A stretch of DNA of 64,000 bases from Apium graveolens (taxonomy: Eukaryota > Streptophyta > Magnoliopsida > Apiales > Apiaceae), in NCBI RefSeq assembly GCF_009905375.1, contig NW_027417100.1:62001-126000 (forward strand), written 5' to 3'. The notes beneath the pieces are model-generated. The model was not told the DNA's origin and did not search any database. It saw nothing but the letters and a program-made list of their open reading frames with translations. Each line of letters begins with the position of its first letter. Positions within the stretch are counted from its first letter, which is position 1. Below are positions 1-13,299 of this stretch, piece after piece. The position numbers and the translations under genes are program-made.

Positions 1-480
1 AAAGATAGTAGACATATTCTGGAAAATTTGGATCTTCAAAACCAGGAGGCTGACTAACATAGACTTCCTCCTCCAAATCTCCATTTAGAAAGGCACTCTT
101 GACATCCATTTGATAGACCTTAAAATTGGCATGGGCTGCATAGGCTAAGAAGATTTTGATGGCTTCAAGTCTTGCAACAGGAGCAAATGTTTCATCAAAA
201 TCTATTCCTTCTTGTTGACAATAGCCCTTAGCAACCAATCTAGCTTTGTTTCTAACTACTATGCCATTTTTATCCATCTTGTTTATGAATACCCATTTGG
301 TATCTATTGGATTCTTTCCTTTAGGCTTGGGTAACAACTTCCATACCTTATTCCTTTCAATTTGGTTTAGCTCCTCCTGCATAGCTAAAATCCAATCAGG
401 ATCCAACAAAGCTTCTTCTACCTTCTTTGGTTCTTCCTTAGAGAGGAAGCTGCTATATAGACATTCTTCTTGAGTTGCTC
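1..480 (-). pseudogene. Copia B reverse transcriptase, N-terminal part
   Basis: Reverse-complement translation is open through this interval and gives the classical copia RT start: a [15 protein letters not shown] stretch, then [25 protein letters not shown] and [19 protein letters not shown]. The last contains the first catalytic aspartate region of the palm. The YVDD motif and RNase H lie beyond the window edge. RT would copy element RNA into DNA inside virus-like particles. The segment itself is undamaged, but the polyprotein upstream carries stops, so I call it a pseudogene. The short + strand ORF at 246-473 is its antisense shadow. Confidence 0.9.
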
Positions 481-826
481 TTCTTGTTTGAACTCTAGAA
501 GATACATCACCAATGATAAGCTCAAAGGGGTGATCCTTTGTCCATTTCCTTTGTTGAGGTAGATTAGCTCTAGATGAAGAGGCCTCATTGTTGTCTTGAT
601 GTGTGATTGACTTTTGATTGTTAGAAACTCCCCCTGAGTTTGTGGATCTTTGATTTGAGAAAGGGGAACTTTCTATAGGTGATCTATCTTGACTTCCTGC
701 TCATTTTGATAACCCGACGGATGGTGAATTTTGAGTACCGACGGATGAAGCTGTTTGTCTCCCGATGGATAATACAGACTGCCTCCCGACGGATGAAGCA
801 TTATGCAAATCGACAGATGTTGAGTT
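481..826 (-). other. Copia B integrase-RT linker with dispersed motif and PPT-like site
   Basis: Low-complexity linker between integrase and RT. It holds three exact copies of CCGACGGATG (714-723, 738-747, 786-795) plus variants at about 764 and 812, translated on the minus strand as repeated His-Pro-Ser-Gly. At 628-635 the minus strand reads AGGGGGAG, a polypurine tract like the one before 3' LTRs. The integrase frame closes at 827, so a stop or frameshift separates it from RT. The same motif recurs in B's gag and LTR. Confidence 0.7.
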
Positions 827-2059
827 TTATGCTTCATTGGTAGTAGATTTATCTGCATTATCCTTAGATACTGTTTCTTGATCACTTTCATCATCACTGT
901 CATCACTAACCATCTCCACATTGTCGAATTTGAGGCTCTCATGGTAATCTCCATCTTTCAATCCTTCAATCTTTTTATCATCAAACACAACATGTATTGA
1001 TTCCACAAAAATGTTGGTTCTTAGATTGTAGACTCTATATGCTTTACCAACAGTATATCCAACAAAAATTCCTTCTTCTGCTTTAGCATTAAACTTTCCA
1101 TTTTGATCAGTTTGATTTCTCAGAATATAGCACTTACAGCCAAAGACATGAAGAAAATTTAGAGTTGGCTTCTTGTTCTTGAACAATTGATAGGGAGTCA
1201 TGCATCTAGCTTGATTAACCAGAGAAATATTCTGAGTGTAGCATGCAGTATTTACAGCTTCAGCCCAGAAGTATGTTGGCAGTTTAGATTCTTCAAGCAT
1301 TGTCCTTGTAGCTTCAATAAGTGATCTGTTCTTCCTTTCCACTACTCCATTCTGTTGTGGAGTCCTTGCTGCTGAAAACTCATGCAGAATCCCATTTTCC
1401 TCACAAAATGCTCTCATTATAGAATTTTTGAACTCAGTTCCATTGTCACTCCTGATTCTTCTAACCTTGAAATCAGGATGATTATTGACTTGCCTTATGT
1501 GATTGATGATGATTTCACTAGCCTTATCTTTAGACTTTAGGAAATATGTCCAAGAGAACTTTGAGAAATCATCTACAATTACTAGGCAAAATCTTTTCCT
1601 TGAGATGGACAATACATTGACTGGTCCAAATAAATCTATGTGAACCAGTTGCAAAGGCTCTTCAATTGTTGAATCAACTTTCTTCCTGAATGATGCTTTA
1701 ACCTGCTTCCCTTTTTGGCAGGCATCACACATTCCATCCTTAGAAAACTCCAATAGAGGAATGCCTCTAACCAGTTCTTTCTTTACTAGCTCATTCATGG
1801 TTTTAAAGTTCAAATGTGATAGCTTCTTGTGTCATAGCCAACTTTCATCCTGACTTGCTTTACTGAGAAAACAAGTTACAGATTCTGCATTAGATGAGTT
1901 GAAATCAGCTAGGTACACATTTCTTTTTCTCACACCAGTGAGAACCACTTTGTTGCTTCTTTTATTAGTCACAACACAGGCTTCTAAATTGTAGGTTACC
2001 GAGTTGCCTTTATCACAAAGCTGGCTGATACTCAACAATTTGTGTTTGAGACCATCCAC
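827..2059 (-). pseudogene. Copia B GAG-pre-integrase and integrase
   Basis: Two minus-strand ORFs in the same frame, 2059-1832 and 1813-827, separated by one in-frame stop where a tryptophan (TGG to TGA) is expected before HKKLSHLN. The GAG-pre-integrase zinc-finger region leads into the integrase core. The three acidic catalytic positions are visible: HIDLFGPVN (D), [10 protein letters not shown] (D) and PQQNGVVERKN (E). A C-terminal HVFGCKCYIL / FVGYTVGKAYRVYNL region follows, typical of copia integrase. The enzyme inserts element cDNA into chromosomes. The core is well preserved, so decay is fairly recent. Confidence 0.92.
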
Positions 2060-2251
2060 TAAGGCAACCTCCTCAATGATGACATTGTCCTATGAAATCA
2101 AGCCATATTCCACAGTATAACCCTTGTTGTCATCTTCAAAAGTAATACTTGGGCCAACTCTCTACTTAATCTCTGTGAGTAGGGTAGAATCACCAGTCAT
2201 GTGTCTTGAACAACCACTATCCAAGTACCAAAGATTCTTTCTGTTTCCCTG
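2060..2251 (-). pseudogene. Copia B aspartic protease remnant
   Basis: Minus-strand translation just upstream of integrase shows the copia protease active site in a DSGCSRHMTG context, near 2220. At least two stop codons fall in the reading frame downstream, before the VDGLKHKLLSISQ segment. The pol frame begins near a CAG-GG acceptor-like site at 2247-2251 (minus), in a different frame from the preceding gag stop at 2269-2271. The protease normally cleaves the polyprotein in the particle. Confidence 0.8.
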
Positions 2252-2268
2252 CACACATCAAAATCAAA

Positions 2269-3761
2269 TCAAGTTGATTTTGGTACCCAAGTTTCCTTGG
2301 GTCCTACCTTGTTAGCCTTCTTTTTCTGTTTCTTAGGCTTTATCTCATTTGACTTAGGAATTTCAGATTCATCCTTAGTCATTTGAGTTGGGCGTTTGAA
2401 ACCATTCATTGCAACAGAATTATCATGCATATTATGACTAACAGGAAATGGCATGTTATGAGTAAACATGTTATTCCAGTAAGGCATGCTAAATGACATT
2501 TGTGGCATACTATATGCAGCATAATAAGGATTAGGTGCAAATGGCATATTAGCAAACTGTGCATTCATGTTCTGTATAGACATAGCATTAACAGGCATGG
2601 GAGGCATGGCATTCATGTTAGGAAATTGAGGTGGCACATACATGGAAGTAGGCATGGCTGATTTGCGACTAACAGACAAATGATTTACACTACCACACTT
2701 GACACAGATTTTCTAGGAGCATATTTATCAGGTGTGTAGTAATTGTGTTTGTTAATCCCTACTTTACCATTTCTATTGTTTTTCTTTTTGGTCTCTGTTT
2801 TTACCTCAATCTTTTCAAGTCTGTCACTTAACTGTTTGACAGTCATGTGACCAACATTAGCCTTTTTCCCTTTCTTAACTTGACTCGATTCTCCTGAAAC
2901 AAAGTTCTTGGAAACAGACCCATACTTCTCATTCAGCTTAACAAGTTTGGATTTACTGATAGGCTTGCTTACAACCGACGGATGAGGATTTTCATCATTC
3001 GACATATAACCCTTTTTGTTATCCGACGGATGATCCTCATCATCCGTCGAGTCTACATCTGTAAGCACTCCATCTACCAAATTTGGTTCTAGTTTCTCTT
3101 TGTTCTTTTTCCAGGCTACATCACAGAAGGACTCAATTCCTTGAACTTTGGTGATTTGAGCATGGACATCCCTGGATGTTTTCCATGCTTTATTCACCTC
3201 TTGTTCACGCTCGAGCTGCTTCTTTAAAATTTCCTCTTTCTTCAAGGACTCAGTTAATTCCTCCTTGGCAATTTTACACTCAATTCTTAATTTTTCAAAA
3301 TCAATAAACTGAGACTCAAGCACATTATTTCTCTCACTCAAAAACAAATTGTTTTCTTTGATTTTAGCATTTTCTTTAGTAAGAGACTTAAGTGTAAACG
3401 CAAATGATATAACTCTGTAGACATGTCATTTATGGCATCATTACACTCAGCTTTAGATAAATGTGCAAGGTTTGTAGTAATTACCTTATTACTTGAAGAA
3501 CTTGTTTGTGTCTCATCAGACTTGGCCATTAGGGCTAGATTGACATAGCTGATATCTTCATCTTCATCCAGACCATCTGCTGCCCAGTCATTTTCTTGTG
3601 TTATGAAAGCCCTTTCCCTTTGTTTGAGCAGCTCAAAGTATTTTTTCTTATAATCCACCGGCTTAAACTTTTTCTTACTGGAATCTGACTTCCTACACTC
3701 ACTGGCAAAATGCCCTGCCAAGCCACATTTGAAACATTTGAATTTTGATTTATCCACCATG
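2269..3761 (-). pseudogene. Copia B gag, C-terminal half
   Basis: Continuation of the gag gene interrupted by gypsy C. Immediately past the insertion point the minus strand encodes a CCHC zinc knuckle (CFKCGLAGHFASEC), an RNA-binding motif of nucleocapsid. A Lys/Glu-rich, probably coiled-coil stretch follows (about 3350-3100), then an Asn/Met/Pro-rich tail (2679-2400) ending in WVPKST and a stop at 2269-2271. Three ORF pieces (to 3338, 3347-2685, 2679-2269) lie in three frames, so at least two frameshifts are present. CCGACGGATG-type motifs occur at 2975-2984, 3023-3032 and 3041-3049. Confidence 0.85.
3757..3761. repeat. Left target-site duplication of gypsy C (ccatg)
   Basis: Five bases directly before the TGTAATAACCCC start of C's 5' LTR. 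The same five bases follow C's 3' LTR at 59501-59505. Both sit in copia B gag, so they are the staggered-cut duplication made by integrase. Confidence 0.95.
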
Positions 3762-5889
3762 TGTAATAACCCCAAATTTTTTTGAAATTTTTGGAAACCC
3801 TTATGAATAGTGTTTTGCTGATTATGCTGAATAAGAAAACTTTTCATGCCACACTATGTAGGGGTTCTTTTATTGATCTTCTGGGATATTATTTGTACTC
3901 TATGTGGTATATAAGTGTATGTAAGGATTGTCAGAATCCAAATCCGAGCACTTTGATTTTTCCCGAAAATCTACCAGATAGAGAAAGAATTGAGTATAAG
4001 GTAACAGAATAAAAAGGATTTAAATTCAAGGATTATAAGAGAGGATCATGAAAGGAATATAATGTATTGAAAAAGGCGAAGGAAACCTAAGTAATAAGAT
4101 CCCGGGTATGATCCCTCAAACGATAAACGAAAACGAAAGTTAAGCGAACCGTATAACAGATCAGCGGTCATTAGCCAAGTAATTAGGAGTTAATCAAGGG
4201 GTTAGTGGATGATGACGTCATCACACCAACAAGAGGAAGACAAGTTTAACAAGGTGACATCACATGATGACCTAAGCATGACATAAGGGAAGGAGGTGTG
4301 GTTGATTAATAACCACACAATTTTTCATGGGTAAAAAGGTAATTAATCAAAAACAAAAGCTAGCAACCAAGCAAACAAATCAAAAAAAACACAAAACACT
4401 TCCATTTTCAAGAAGAGCTCTCGGCTTTTCTTTTTTTTCAAAGAAGAAAATTCCAAAATTCAAGATCCAAGCCTTGTTAATTAGTGAGGTAATTATCTAA
4501 GGTTCCTTGTACATAGATATGGATATCCTATAAGTTTAAGCTTCTAATTCCTTCACAATCTCTTCCAATAAATCAAGGAAGAAGATGGTGAATAGTAACC
4601 TTCAAGAAATAACTTTGGTTTTCTTGATTTTTATGAAAGTTCAAGGTAGCTTAAGCATAGATCAAGGCTTCCATGGGCATTCCAAGGATCTTTCATTGAT
4701 TAAAAGCTTCAAGGAAGGTATAACTCTAAATTATCTTAGCATTAAGTTGTTTGGTATAAATGATTATGATGATGGAATGATAGATTAAGTGTAGTAGTTG
4801 TTTTGTCATGTTGAGATCTTAGTTGTTAAGTGTTTTTGTTGATTTTGGGAGTTAAGAGTAGCACTAGTTGTTCTTGATGATTCATGGTATGATTTGGGCT
4901 TGGTTTAAATGGTTTAAAGTGGTTGATGAGTGATATTGTCATATGGTTGTATTGGGATTGATTGGTGATGGTTTGGTGTTGAATTGGTTTGGTAAAATTT
5001 TGGGAAATCGCGTAAACATAGTCGTCGTAATGCCCAATTTACTGTAGACTATTTTTGTTCTTAACATCAGAAACCTTGAACTCACTGTTAGGTTTTGACC
5101 ATTGCTATTTTTAGATAGTTCATGTTACGAGCTTCGTTTTGATATGTGGTACGCTTGAATCCGATGTACGGTTTAGGAGAAACGACCGTTTCAAGTAACG
5201 GCGTTTCGCAACCAAACCATTACCCCTCGCCTTACTTTAAAACCTTGGTCAAGGACCTTAAATGACTAATTGGGGTATCAAACATTTATTTAAAGTGGAT
5301 TAGGCAGTTGGTAAGGTACTCGCAAAAGAATCACCTTAAAACCCTTAATGGTTAATTTATTAAAAATGGTGGAGCTGAGGGTACTCGAGCGACTTAAGTG
5401 AATCGTTAAGCGCGAAAGCGAACGTTAGGACTCTAAATGGTTAAAGTCTAGTTTCTTAAGCAACCGGGGTTTAATTCCGACTTACGTTGTTGTTCATAGG
5501 TTATCGGACCCACTCTAAGCTTAAGTCTATCCGGGAGCACTCGGGCAAATTTTCTACCCGTTATACTGTTGTTGTGATGTATACATATGTATATGCATTA
5601 TCTTGTGATAGATGCATGATGGTTAATTAGCAAATTCTTGCGATATATTGTAGCATGTGATATGGTATATATGCATGCCTGTTTCGTATTCTTGATACAT
5701 ATATCTGTTGATTCAGTTGATAATACCTATGCTAGAGATAAGCGGTAATTTGCATATACCCTTAGTATAGTGGACCCAAAGGTGAACTTTTTTCTAAAAC
5801 CGAGAGTCGATGCTTCCGAGTATAATATATACATATATATATATGAATAGTTTTTAAAACTATGAATCAAATAAGGTTTATTCGATAAC

Positions 5890-6057
5890 CTTATTTTATT
5901 ATTGAATATTATTTTGAATATTCATTCGAGGGCTTATGACCCCGTTTATTTTATTATTGAATATTATTTTGAATATTCATTCGAGGGCTTATGACTCCGT
6001 TTATTTTATTAATGAATATTATTATTTGAATATTCATTCGAGGACTTATGACTCCGA
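5890..6057 (+). repeat. Hairpin minisatellite in C 5' LTR (3 units)
   Basis: Three tandem units of about 56 bp, each with a TGAATATT...AATATTCA dyad followed by a cattcgagggcttatgac block. The same array has 3 units in the C 3' LTR (57415-57590), about 6 in D's LTRs and more than 20 in E, so copy number varies strongly between LTRs of one family. Confidence 0.85.
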
Positions 6058-6895
6058 TTAACTACTAATTATTATTCTTTATTTTATTAAGGAATAATGT
6101 GTCGATAATCAAACTCACTTTTGATTATTCAAATAAAGATAGTACTTTCGTATAAGTATATATTTGGTTATGTAATATTCATTGCAAGTATAAGTTTTAA
6201 AACTTCTACTTCAATTATTTTTATAAAGATTATTCTTTATGAGGATATTATTTAAATAATAATATTCAGATATTTCCTAATATATCGGGACTGATTTATT
6301 TTAGTAAATCAGCATCACTCCAAACATTCCTAAAAATGTTTTGCGAGTCTTCAAAATGATTTTAAAAGTTAGAGCAGATCTCAAAACTCATTTTATATTT
6401 AAGATCTTCCTTTCAAAGGGGATTTAAATATTCGCTCAAAACCTGAGGGATCCGGCTCTGTGGTGCGTTTTATATTCGCAACGAGGTTGCTATTTTGATA
6501 AAAGAGTTTTTGATTACTTACCCAATACTCGGGAAGTAAAATTCTTGGAACAAGTTAATCCATTAACAGGCATCGCCTGGGAAATATCGGTGAGTTTTCC
6601 TTTCCAACTAGATACGACTTCTTGGTTGAGCCGTATCAATAAGTTTCTACTTGGGGAAAGGGGGGACGAGCTTTACGTTTCAGAGTCATGGATTTTATCT
6701 GAACTAGGAGTGGCGTAAGTGGTCGAGTGGCGCCGGCCCAGCCTTATTATATTGGCCCAAATGGCCTGGAAGTTCCGCAAGATGGTACACTTCTTAGGAG
6801 TCCAGTGTTCGGTTGACAAGTAAATCTGACAGGTTCTCCTCTACATGTAGAAAATGGTGGGGTTGCACTACTACGACTGATCATCGTAAGTGGTA

Positions 6896-6900
6896 TTCCT
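6896..6900. repeat. Left target-site duplication of gypsy D (ttcct)
   Basis: Five bases before D, repeated at 20870-20874 after D. The undisturbed site is seen in C's own 3' LTR near 58418 and in gypsy A near 61990, where a single ttcct lies in the same context. Confidence 0.95.
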
Positions 6901-8998
6901 TGTAACACCCCCGGATCCGGGGTCGGGGATCCGGGTCGTCACGGTCTTTCTTTCCACAATATCACTTCACTTAATTAATAATAACCAACCTTATGCTGTG
7001 ACCCCACACTAACATACACCACAACCCGTTATAGTCTCAGAGATGAAATTCAAATAAGTACAAGTCTTTGAATCCACAATTTAAAAGTTATTACAACCCG
7101 AAATGATTACTTGATAAATTTACAGTTAATTGCCATTATCTGCCACAAGTTATAATTATACATAATTGATTCTCAAAAGTAGATGGTCTGATCTACAATA
7201 GATCTACCTCTGCAGCTATAGCAGCTACAACATCAACGGGAAGACGCGGGACGCTTCCCACGCGCTTGCGCTGGGTCTGCTGGAGTCTGGCCATCTTTCC
7301 TAACTGTTGTTGTGTGATGAAGAAATAAAGCAAGGGTGAGCAGCAAGCCCACCAAAATAATATGTATAATGATTTACCATATATGAGCCTACTCATAATA
7401 CTCATGAAAGTCTTGGTCAAAAGAAATGAACCAAGTTTGATATCTTAATGCGATGAAGTCGCAAAATATTCAGTATATATACATATATACTTTTCAAAAT
7501 ATTGGAAGTCCTCTTCCATGCATAATATACACAAAGTCCCAGTGTATAACTGTATAAAAAATATCGTTGCAAGGTGATCTCATATATCTAACCTTGTCTC
7601 AACGTTTTTCTGAAAATCTTTGTCATTCAAAAGACAATTATTAATTAGATATAAGTTTAAAAGATGAGGTTACCAAATACCCCAATATACTTATATCTTT
7701 CCCAATACTACTTGAACTACCACCGTTCAAGTTATAATCAGTTTCAAAAGTTCATCACATAGATGAGACTACAAGACAAGATTTGAATAGATTCAATCTT
7801 TGAAATATTATAGAATGAAATAAAGTTACGAGATACTTTATTTAGTCCCGATATATATATCCACATATATATATCTCTTAAACATTTCCTGGAACCTCTG
7901 TTATGTGAAGTATGAACAGAGTTCGAAACATCCAATGAATTTTTGGAAAGGAAAAGAAAACATTTGGCATAAACCCGATATCTTGCTGATCAGGCACAGA
8001 TACCAATAAGTAACCTTTTCTACTGTAGATGGATGAATTCCTCACCGGTCATCACCCTGGTCATAATTAAGACCTCGCGCTCGACCGTACCCCGGCCCCT
8101 CACGCGTTGATGGACTGCCACCCAGCCACTTACACAATATTAGACCGTACCCCGGCCTGTCGCTTATGCCGACTCAATTAGATGGGCTTACTTCCCGAAC
8201 ATTGGGCAAGTAATCAATTCATTTACCAAATCTGCAACCTCGTTGCGAATATAAAATACACCACAGAGCCGGATTCCCCAGGTTTTGAGCGAGTATTTAA
8301 ATCCCCTTTAAAAAGGAAGATCTTAAATATAAAAATGAGTTTTGGGATCCGCTCTGACTTTTTTAAAAATCATTTTGAAGACTCGAAAACACTTTAAAGA
8401 GTGTTTGGAGTAAAGCTGATTTAATGAAGTAAATCAGTCCCCAGAATATTAGAAAATATCTGAATATTATTAATTAAATAATATTCCCATAAAGAATAAT
8501 CTTTATCAAAATAATTGAAGTAGAAGTATTAAAATTTACACTTGAAACGAGTATTAAATAACCAAAGATATACTTATATGAAAGTATTATCTTTATTTGA
8601 ATAATCGAAAATAAGTTTGATTATTTACACCTTATTCTTTAATAAAATAAAGAATATACCTCAGCAAATAATCGGAGTCATAGATCCTCAAATGAATATT
8701 CAAATAATATTCAATAAATAAAATAAGCTGAGTCATAATACCTCGAATGAATATTATAAATAATATTCATTAAATAAAATAAAGGAGTCATACATCCTCA
8801 AATGAATATTCAAATAATATTCAATAAATAATATAAAAGAGTCATAAGTCCTCGAATGAATATTCAAGATAATATTCAAATAATAAAATAAACTGAGTCA
8901 TAAACCCTCGAATGAATACTCAAATTAATATTCAATTAAGTAAAATAAAGGTATCGAATAAACCTTATTCGATCCACAGTTTTTTAAAAACTATATCC

Positions 8999-9029
<31 letters not shown>

Positions 9030-11116
9030 ATATACTCGGGAACATCGACTCCCGGTTTAGAAATATGTTCACCTTTTATCCCCTATACTAAGGGTATACG
9101 CAACTACTTGCTTATTTCTAGCATAGGTATTATGTAACTATAAGCATTGAAATCCACAGATAGATAACCAGATTACGAAACAGACATGCATATATACCAT
9201 ATCAGCATGCTCCAATATATCGCAAAATTTGCTAATAACAATCATGCACTATCACAAGATAATGCATATACATATATTTACATCACAACAACAGTATAAC
9301 GGGTAGAAAACTTGCCTGAGCGACTGGGGGTTACGAATGGCTCGGGACGAGTCTGGTAACCTATAAACAACAAGTAAGTTGGAATTAAACCAAAATCACT
9401 TGTAAATCTATGCTTTAGCTAACTTAGACTCTAATGCTAGTTTTACGCTCACCGATTCGCTTAAGTCACTCGGGTACTCTCGGCTCCATCATTTTTAATA
9501 ACTTAACCTTTACGAGTCTTAAAGCGATTCCTTCGTGAATGACTTACCAACTGCCTAACACACTTACCATAAATGTTTCATACATTAATTCACCCTTTTT
9601 GGTCTTTAACCTACATTTCAAAGTAAGGCGAGGGAAAAAGTTTCGTTCGCGAAACACCGTTACTTGAAACGGTCGTTTCTCCTAAACCGTAAATCGGAAT
9701 CGAACGAACTACATATCAAAACGAAGCTCGTAACATGAACTATCTAAACATGACAATGGTCAAAACCTAGCAGTGAGTTCAAGGGTTCTGATGCTATGCA
9801 CAAAAACAGTCCAAAGAAAATCGGCCGTTACGACGGCTATGTTTACGCGATTTCCCAAATTTAAACCACTCGATACCAACCACAAATCAACCCCAAATCA
9901 ATCATACAACAATCATCCATCCTTATCACATCATAACAACCCCAACAAATCCATATTAACCATTTATACTTATTCCTCACATGAACTAAAAGCTTTACTT
10001 AGGTTCTTTAACTAATTACCAAGATTTACAACTCCAACAATACAACAAAACCAACTAATCTCTACAAACTCAACCAAACTTCAACCAATCAAGCATCATG
10101 CCTCACATATGCTATATCAAACACATTCAATCCTAATTACTCAAAACTAAAGCTAGGGTTTGTAGTTTATACCTTCCTTGGAGAGTGGAGAATCAAGAGG
10201 ATGGCTTGGAATCACCTTTAAAGCCCTTAACCAAGCTTAATCTAAACAAAACTTCAAGAACACAAATTTTAGTTCTTGAAAACACTATTCACCATCTTCT
10301 TTGATGATTTATAGAAAAAGATTGGCTTGGAATTAGAAGCTTAAACTTATAGGAAGTATGTAACTTAACTAGGAGGAGCTAGGATAATTACCTTGGAAAA
10401 TAACAAGTGGAGGAGCTTGGACTTCCCATTTCTTAAGAAACCAACCGAGAGCTTCATGAACAAGCCTTGGTTGCTTTTGATTTTTGATAAAAATGGTTTT
10501 TTTCTTGGCTTGGTTGCTTGGTTTTTGTGCTTGCTTTAGCAAATTACTACCTTGCCCTTGAATTTGTGTGGTTCTTATTCAACCACACCTCCTTCCTTCC
10601 TATGTCATGCTTACCTCATCCTCATGATGTCATCCTTCCTTCCTTGTCTTCTTTCTATTGGTTGGATGACATCATTCCCATTAATCCCTTTGATTAACTT
10701 CCTAATCGTTTGCCTAATGACCGCTGATCTGCTATACGGTTCGCTTAACTTTCGTTCTCGTTTTATCGTTTGAAGGATCATACCCGGGATCTTATTACTT
10801 AGGTTCCCTTAACCTTTCTCAATATATTAAATTCCTTCTATGATCCTCTTTTATAATCCTTTAATTTAAATCCTTTTTATCCTGTTACCTTATACTCAAT
10901 TCTCTCCGTATATTGTGGATTTCCGGGAAAAACCAAAGTGTTCGGAATTGGATTCTGACGATCTTTACATACACTTATATACTCCATAGAGTACTAATAA
11001 TATCCCATAAGATCAATAACAGAACCCCTACATAGCGTGGCATGAAAAGTTTTCTCATTCAGCAAAAACACTATTCATAAGGGTTTCAAAATTTTCCAAA
11101 AATTGGGGTTATTACA
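6901..11116 (-). repeat. Gypsy D 3' LTR (left copy)
   Basis: Starts TGTAACACCCCC and ends GGGGTTATTACA in + orientation, so it is the reverse complement of a TGTAATAA...GTGTTACA LTR. Contents include a roughly six-unit hairpin minisatellite (about 8640-8955), an AT microsatellite near 9005, and on the minus strand a short ATG ORF (about 7290-7195) that resembles the corresponding ORF of the C, E and A LTRs. Its segment around 8030-8180 differs from the C/A subtype. No other gene is seen. Confidence 0.95.
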
Positions 11117-11131
11117 GTCTCCCCTCCTTAA
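11117..11131 (-). other. Polypurine tract of gypsy D
   Basis: The minus strand reads AAGGAGGGGAGAC directly before the LTR start. It is the second-strand primer for reverse transcription and matches C's tract at 55258-55273. Confidence 0.9.
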
Positions 11132-11900
11132 AAGGATTCCGTCCCGGAATCAGATAGAAAACAAATGGGGATACTTTCTTAGCATTACACTTTCTAACTC
11201 CCGAGTCAATTTTCCCACATTGTGGTCCTACCACCAGACTCTGCCTAGTTTAATAATCCTTCTCCTAAGCACTTGTTCTTTTTCACTCTATAACCCTTCC
11301 TGGTTGCTCCATACAGGTTACGTCGGGTTGCATATCTATGCGCTCATATGCCTCTATTTATCTGGCATCTAAATTACACTTCCTTAACATTGATACGTGA
11401 AACACGTTACGACCTGCTACATGTTCGGGGTTAGGGCTAGCTTCTATGCTAACTTCCCAAACGTCTTAATATATCCAAGGGTCCAACAAATTGTAGACTT
11501 AGCTTTCCTTTCTTTCCGAACCTCATCAATCCTTTCCAAGGGATACCTATAACATTACTAGGTCCCCTATTTCATACTCTTTATCCTTTCGTGTCAAATC
11601 AACATACTTATCATGTCCATCTTGGGCTACTACCAGCCGTCCTCTGATTAGATCTATCATATCCTTGGTCTTTTGGACTACTGCGGGTCCGAGCATCTTG
11701 CGCTCTACAACTTCATCCTAACATAAGGGAGATCGACATTGTCTTCCCTCAAGGATCTCATAAGGCGACATCTCGATAATGACATATGATCTATTGTCGT
11801 AAGATAACTCAATCCGAATTAAGTGATCATTCCAAATTCTTTCAAGTCTATTGCACAGACTCTCATCATAGCTTTTAACATTAAAGCTTTTGCTTCTCAA
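11132..11900 (-). pseudogene. Gypsy D integrase C-terminal remnant
   Basis: Minus-strand translation of 11900-11718 gives a readable piece with SYDNRSYVIIEMSPYEILEG and then RQCRSPLC, the typical end of a gypsy integrase core (normally a GMAPYEALYGR-type motif). Downstream, frames broken by stops show a VSMLRK-like segment near 11385 and a terminal stretch encoding a GRNPFKEG-like sequence overlapping the polypurine tract. This is characteristic of Tekay/Del elements. A chromodomain would be expected here, but I cannot read one through the decay. Confidence 0.75.
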
Positions 11901-13299
11901 TACCCATTCTTTTCCAGTTCGTAATCGCTATCACCTTCCGTTCCTAATATTATACGGGTTATACTATTGCTCGCTAGCGTTCTATAACCTTTTAATAACC
12001 ACGTCAACCTCAGTATCACGAATGTGTTCCCATTCCGCATACTACCACCACTTTATTACTCCTTTTTCAGTTGTTTCTATTTTCCAAAATTTGATCAATC
12101 AAATAGAAGTAAAGGAATTTGTTGAGAGATCACTATGATCATGAACACTTGTTATATCGCATAGTTAGTACAGAAGGTGGCCAGCCTTTAGTACTTGACA
12201 AGCAATTAAACAACATGTGGTATCCTACTAGGCTTCTATCACAAAGATAGATAGTCATTCGGCAATACCTCCCCTTCTGGAAGGGTTGTTCTTCTCAGCT
12301 TACATGAAATGAAAAGAAGAGAAAAGAACGAACTGAAGAGAATTGTATATATGAAAAAATATACAGCCACAAAATATCTGGCTTGGAACCTACCTCTGAA
12401 CTATAGAGGTTTGTCATAGGAGAACAAAACATATATGTATTTATATCAACATCAAGTATTATAGCATCGCATTTCACGTGCCTAAATATTTTCTCTATCC
12501 CGTCCATCATTCTATGGACCCATGCTCTTCCTCGAGCTTATACACAATCACCTTTGAAACTCCCTCGACATCGAAAATCGAATCTGGGATCTCATTCTAT
12601 ACATCATCGCTACTAGAATTCTATGCTTGCACCGCAACCTTCCTCGTATAATAATACGACTCTCTATTGATAAGAAAGAATAATAATTCACTAGGTAGAT
12701 ACTCTACTTAATTAGTCTATCAATGATAACTTATACACTACCACGACCCGATTAGGGGTACTCAATCTCGACACCTATTCCAATACAACTCTCACGGTTG
12801 TAATCAGCTCGATACTCGCAGAATCATTGCTGCCTTACTATGGTCCACCACTGACCTACTGTCGTCATTCACATTCCATGAAATCTTAATAGCTAACCAT
12901 ACGGAGTCCATACATGTCGTATCTAATCCTTCTAAGGAGGTAACATAATCACCATTCATGATTCATGAAGAACACTCCTGATCCTGACATACATACATGA
13001 CATGAAGCAAATAAAAGTGCAGAAGAGTTTCAATCAAAGCAACGATAGCAGGTTAATACCATTCTTAATCATATGCCTTCAATAGAAGACTTAACTCAAA
13101 GGTTTGTTTAGAGGACCTCCTAAGATAGATAGCCCGTTCATGGCGATTACGCGAATTAAACCTTTACCAACTACTATTACGGTCGGGTATTGCACAGTCA
13201 TCAGAAGGAATGTCAATCTTCCAAACCATAATACAACCTTCACAGCTTTAACCATCATCACTGTATTCCTCTCGCACGAGCGCCTATAATTATCCTCTT
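11901..13299 (-). other. Gypsy D degenerate pol segment (integrase core region)
   Basis: By position this should encode the RNase H-integrase spacer and integrase N-terminal and core regions. All frames are full of stops and I recognise no motif. The matching interval in gypsy C (about 53051-54480) is collinear and equally decayed. The short ORFs on either strand are not conserved as proteins. Confidence 0.55.

Larger units (their letters stand above)
1..3761 (-). mobile_element. Copia B, 3' fragment (gag C-terminal half to RT), minus strand
   Basis: Ty1/copia element read on the minus strand: gag C-terminal half, protease, integrase and the first part of reverse transcriptase, leaving the window at base 1. 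Its 5' part (LTR, primer site, gag start) lies at 59501-61617, because gypsy C inserted into gag with a 5-bp ccatg duplication. Domain order PR-IN-RT is diagnostic of Ty1/copia. The long gag and large integrase-RT linker resemble the SIRE/Maximus group, as does copia F in this window. The coding region carries at least three frame changes and several stops, so it is dead. The second LTR and the remote TSD lie left of base 1. Confidence 0.93.
3762..6900 (+). repeat. Gypsy C 5' LTR, first part
   Basis: Begins TGTAATAACCCC and aligns along its length with the C 3' LTR (from 55274). It stops at 6900 where element D is inserted and resumes at 20870/20875. It contains conserved family blocks (the gcttcgttttgatatg segment near 5130, a segment near 5500, a microsatellite near 5830) and a three-unit hairpin minisatellite at about 5890-6057. 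An ATG-initiated 67-codon ORF at 4585-4788 recurs in the 3' LTR. I see no protein family in it and treat it as incidental. Confidence 0.93.

Noticed and set aside
4585..4788. 67-codon ATG ORF, repeated at 56098-56301
   Set aside because: The two copies are the two LTRs of one element. The D LTR frame closes soon after the start and no family is recognisable.
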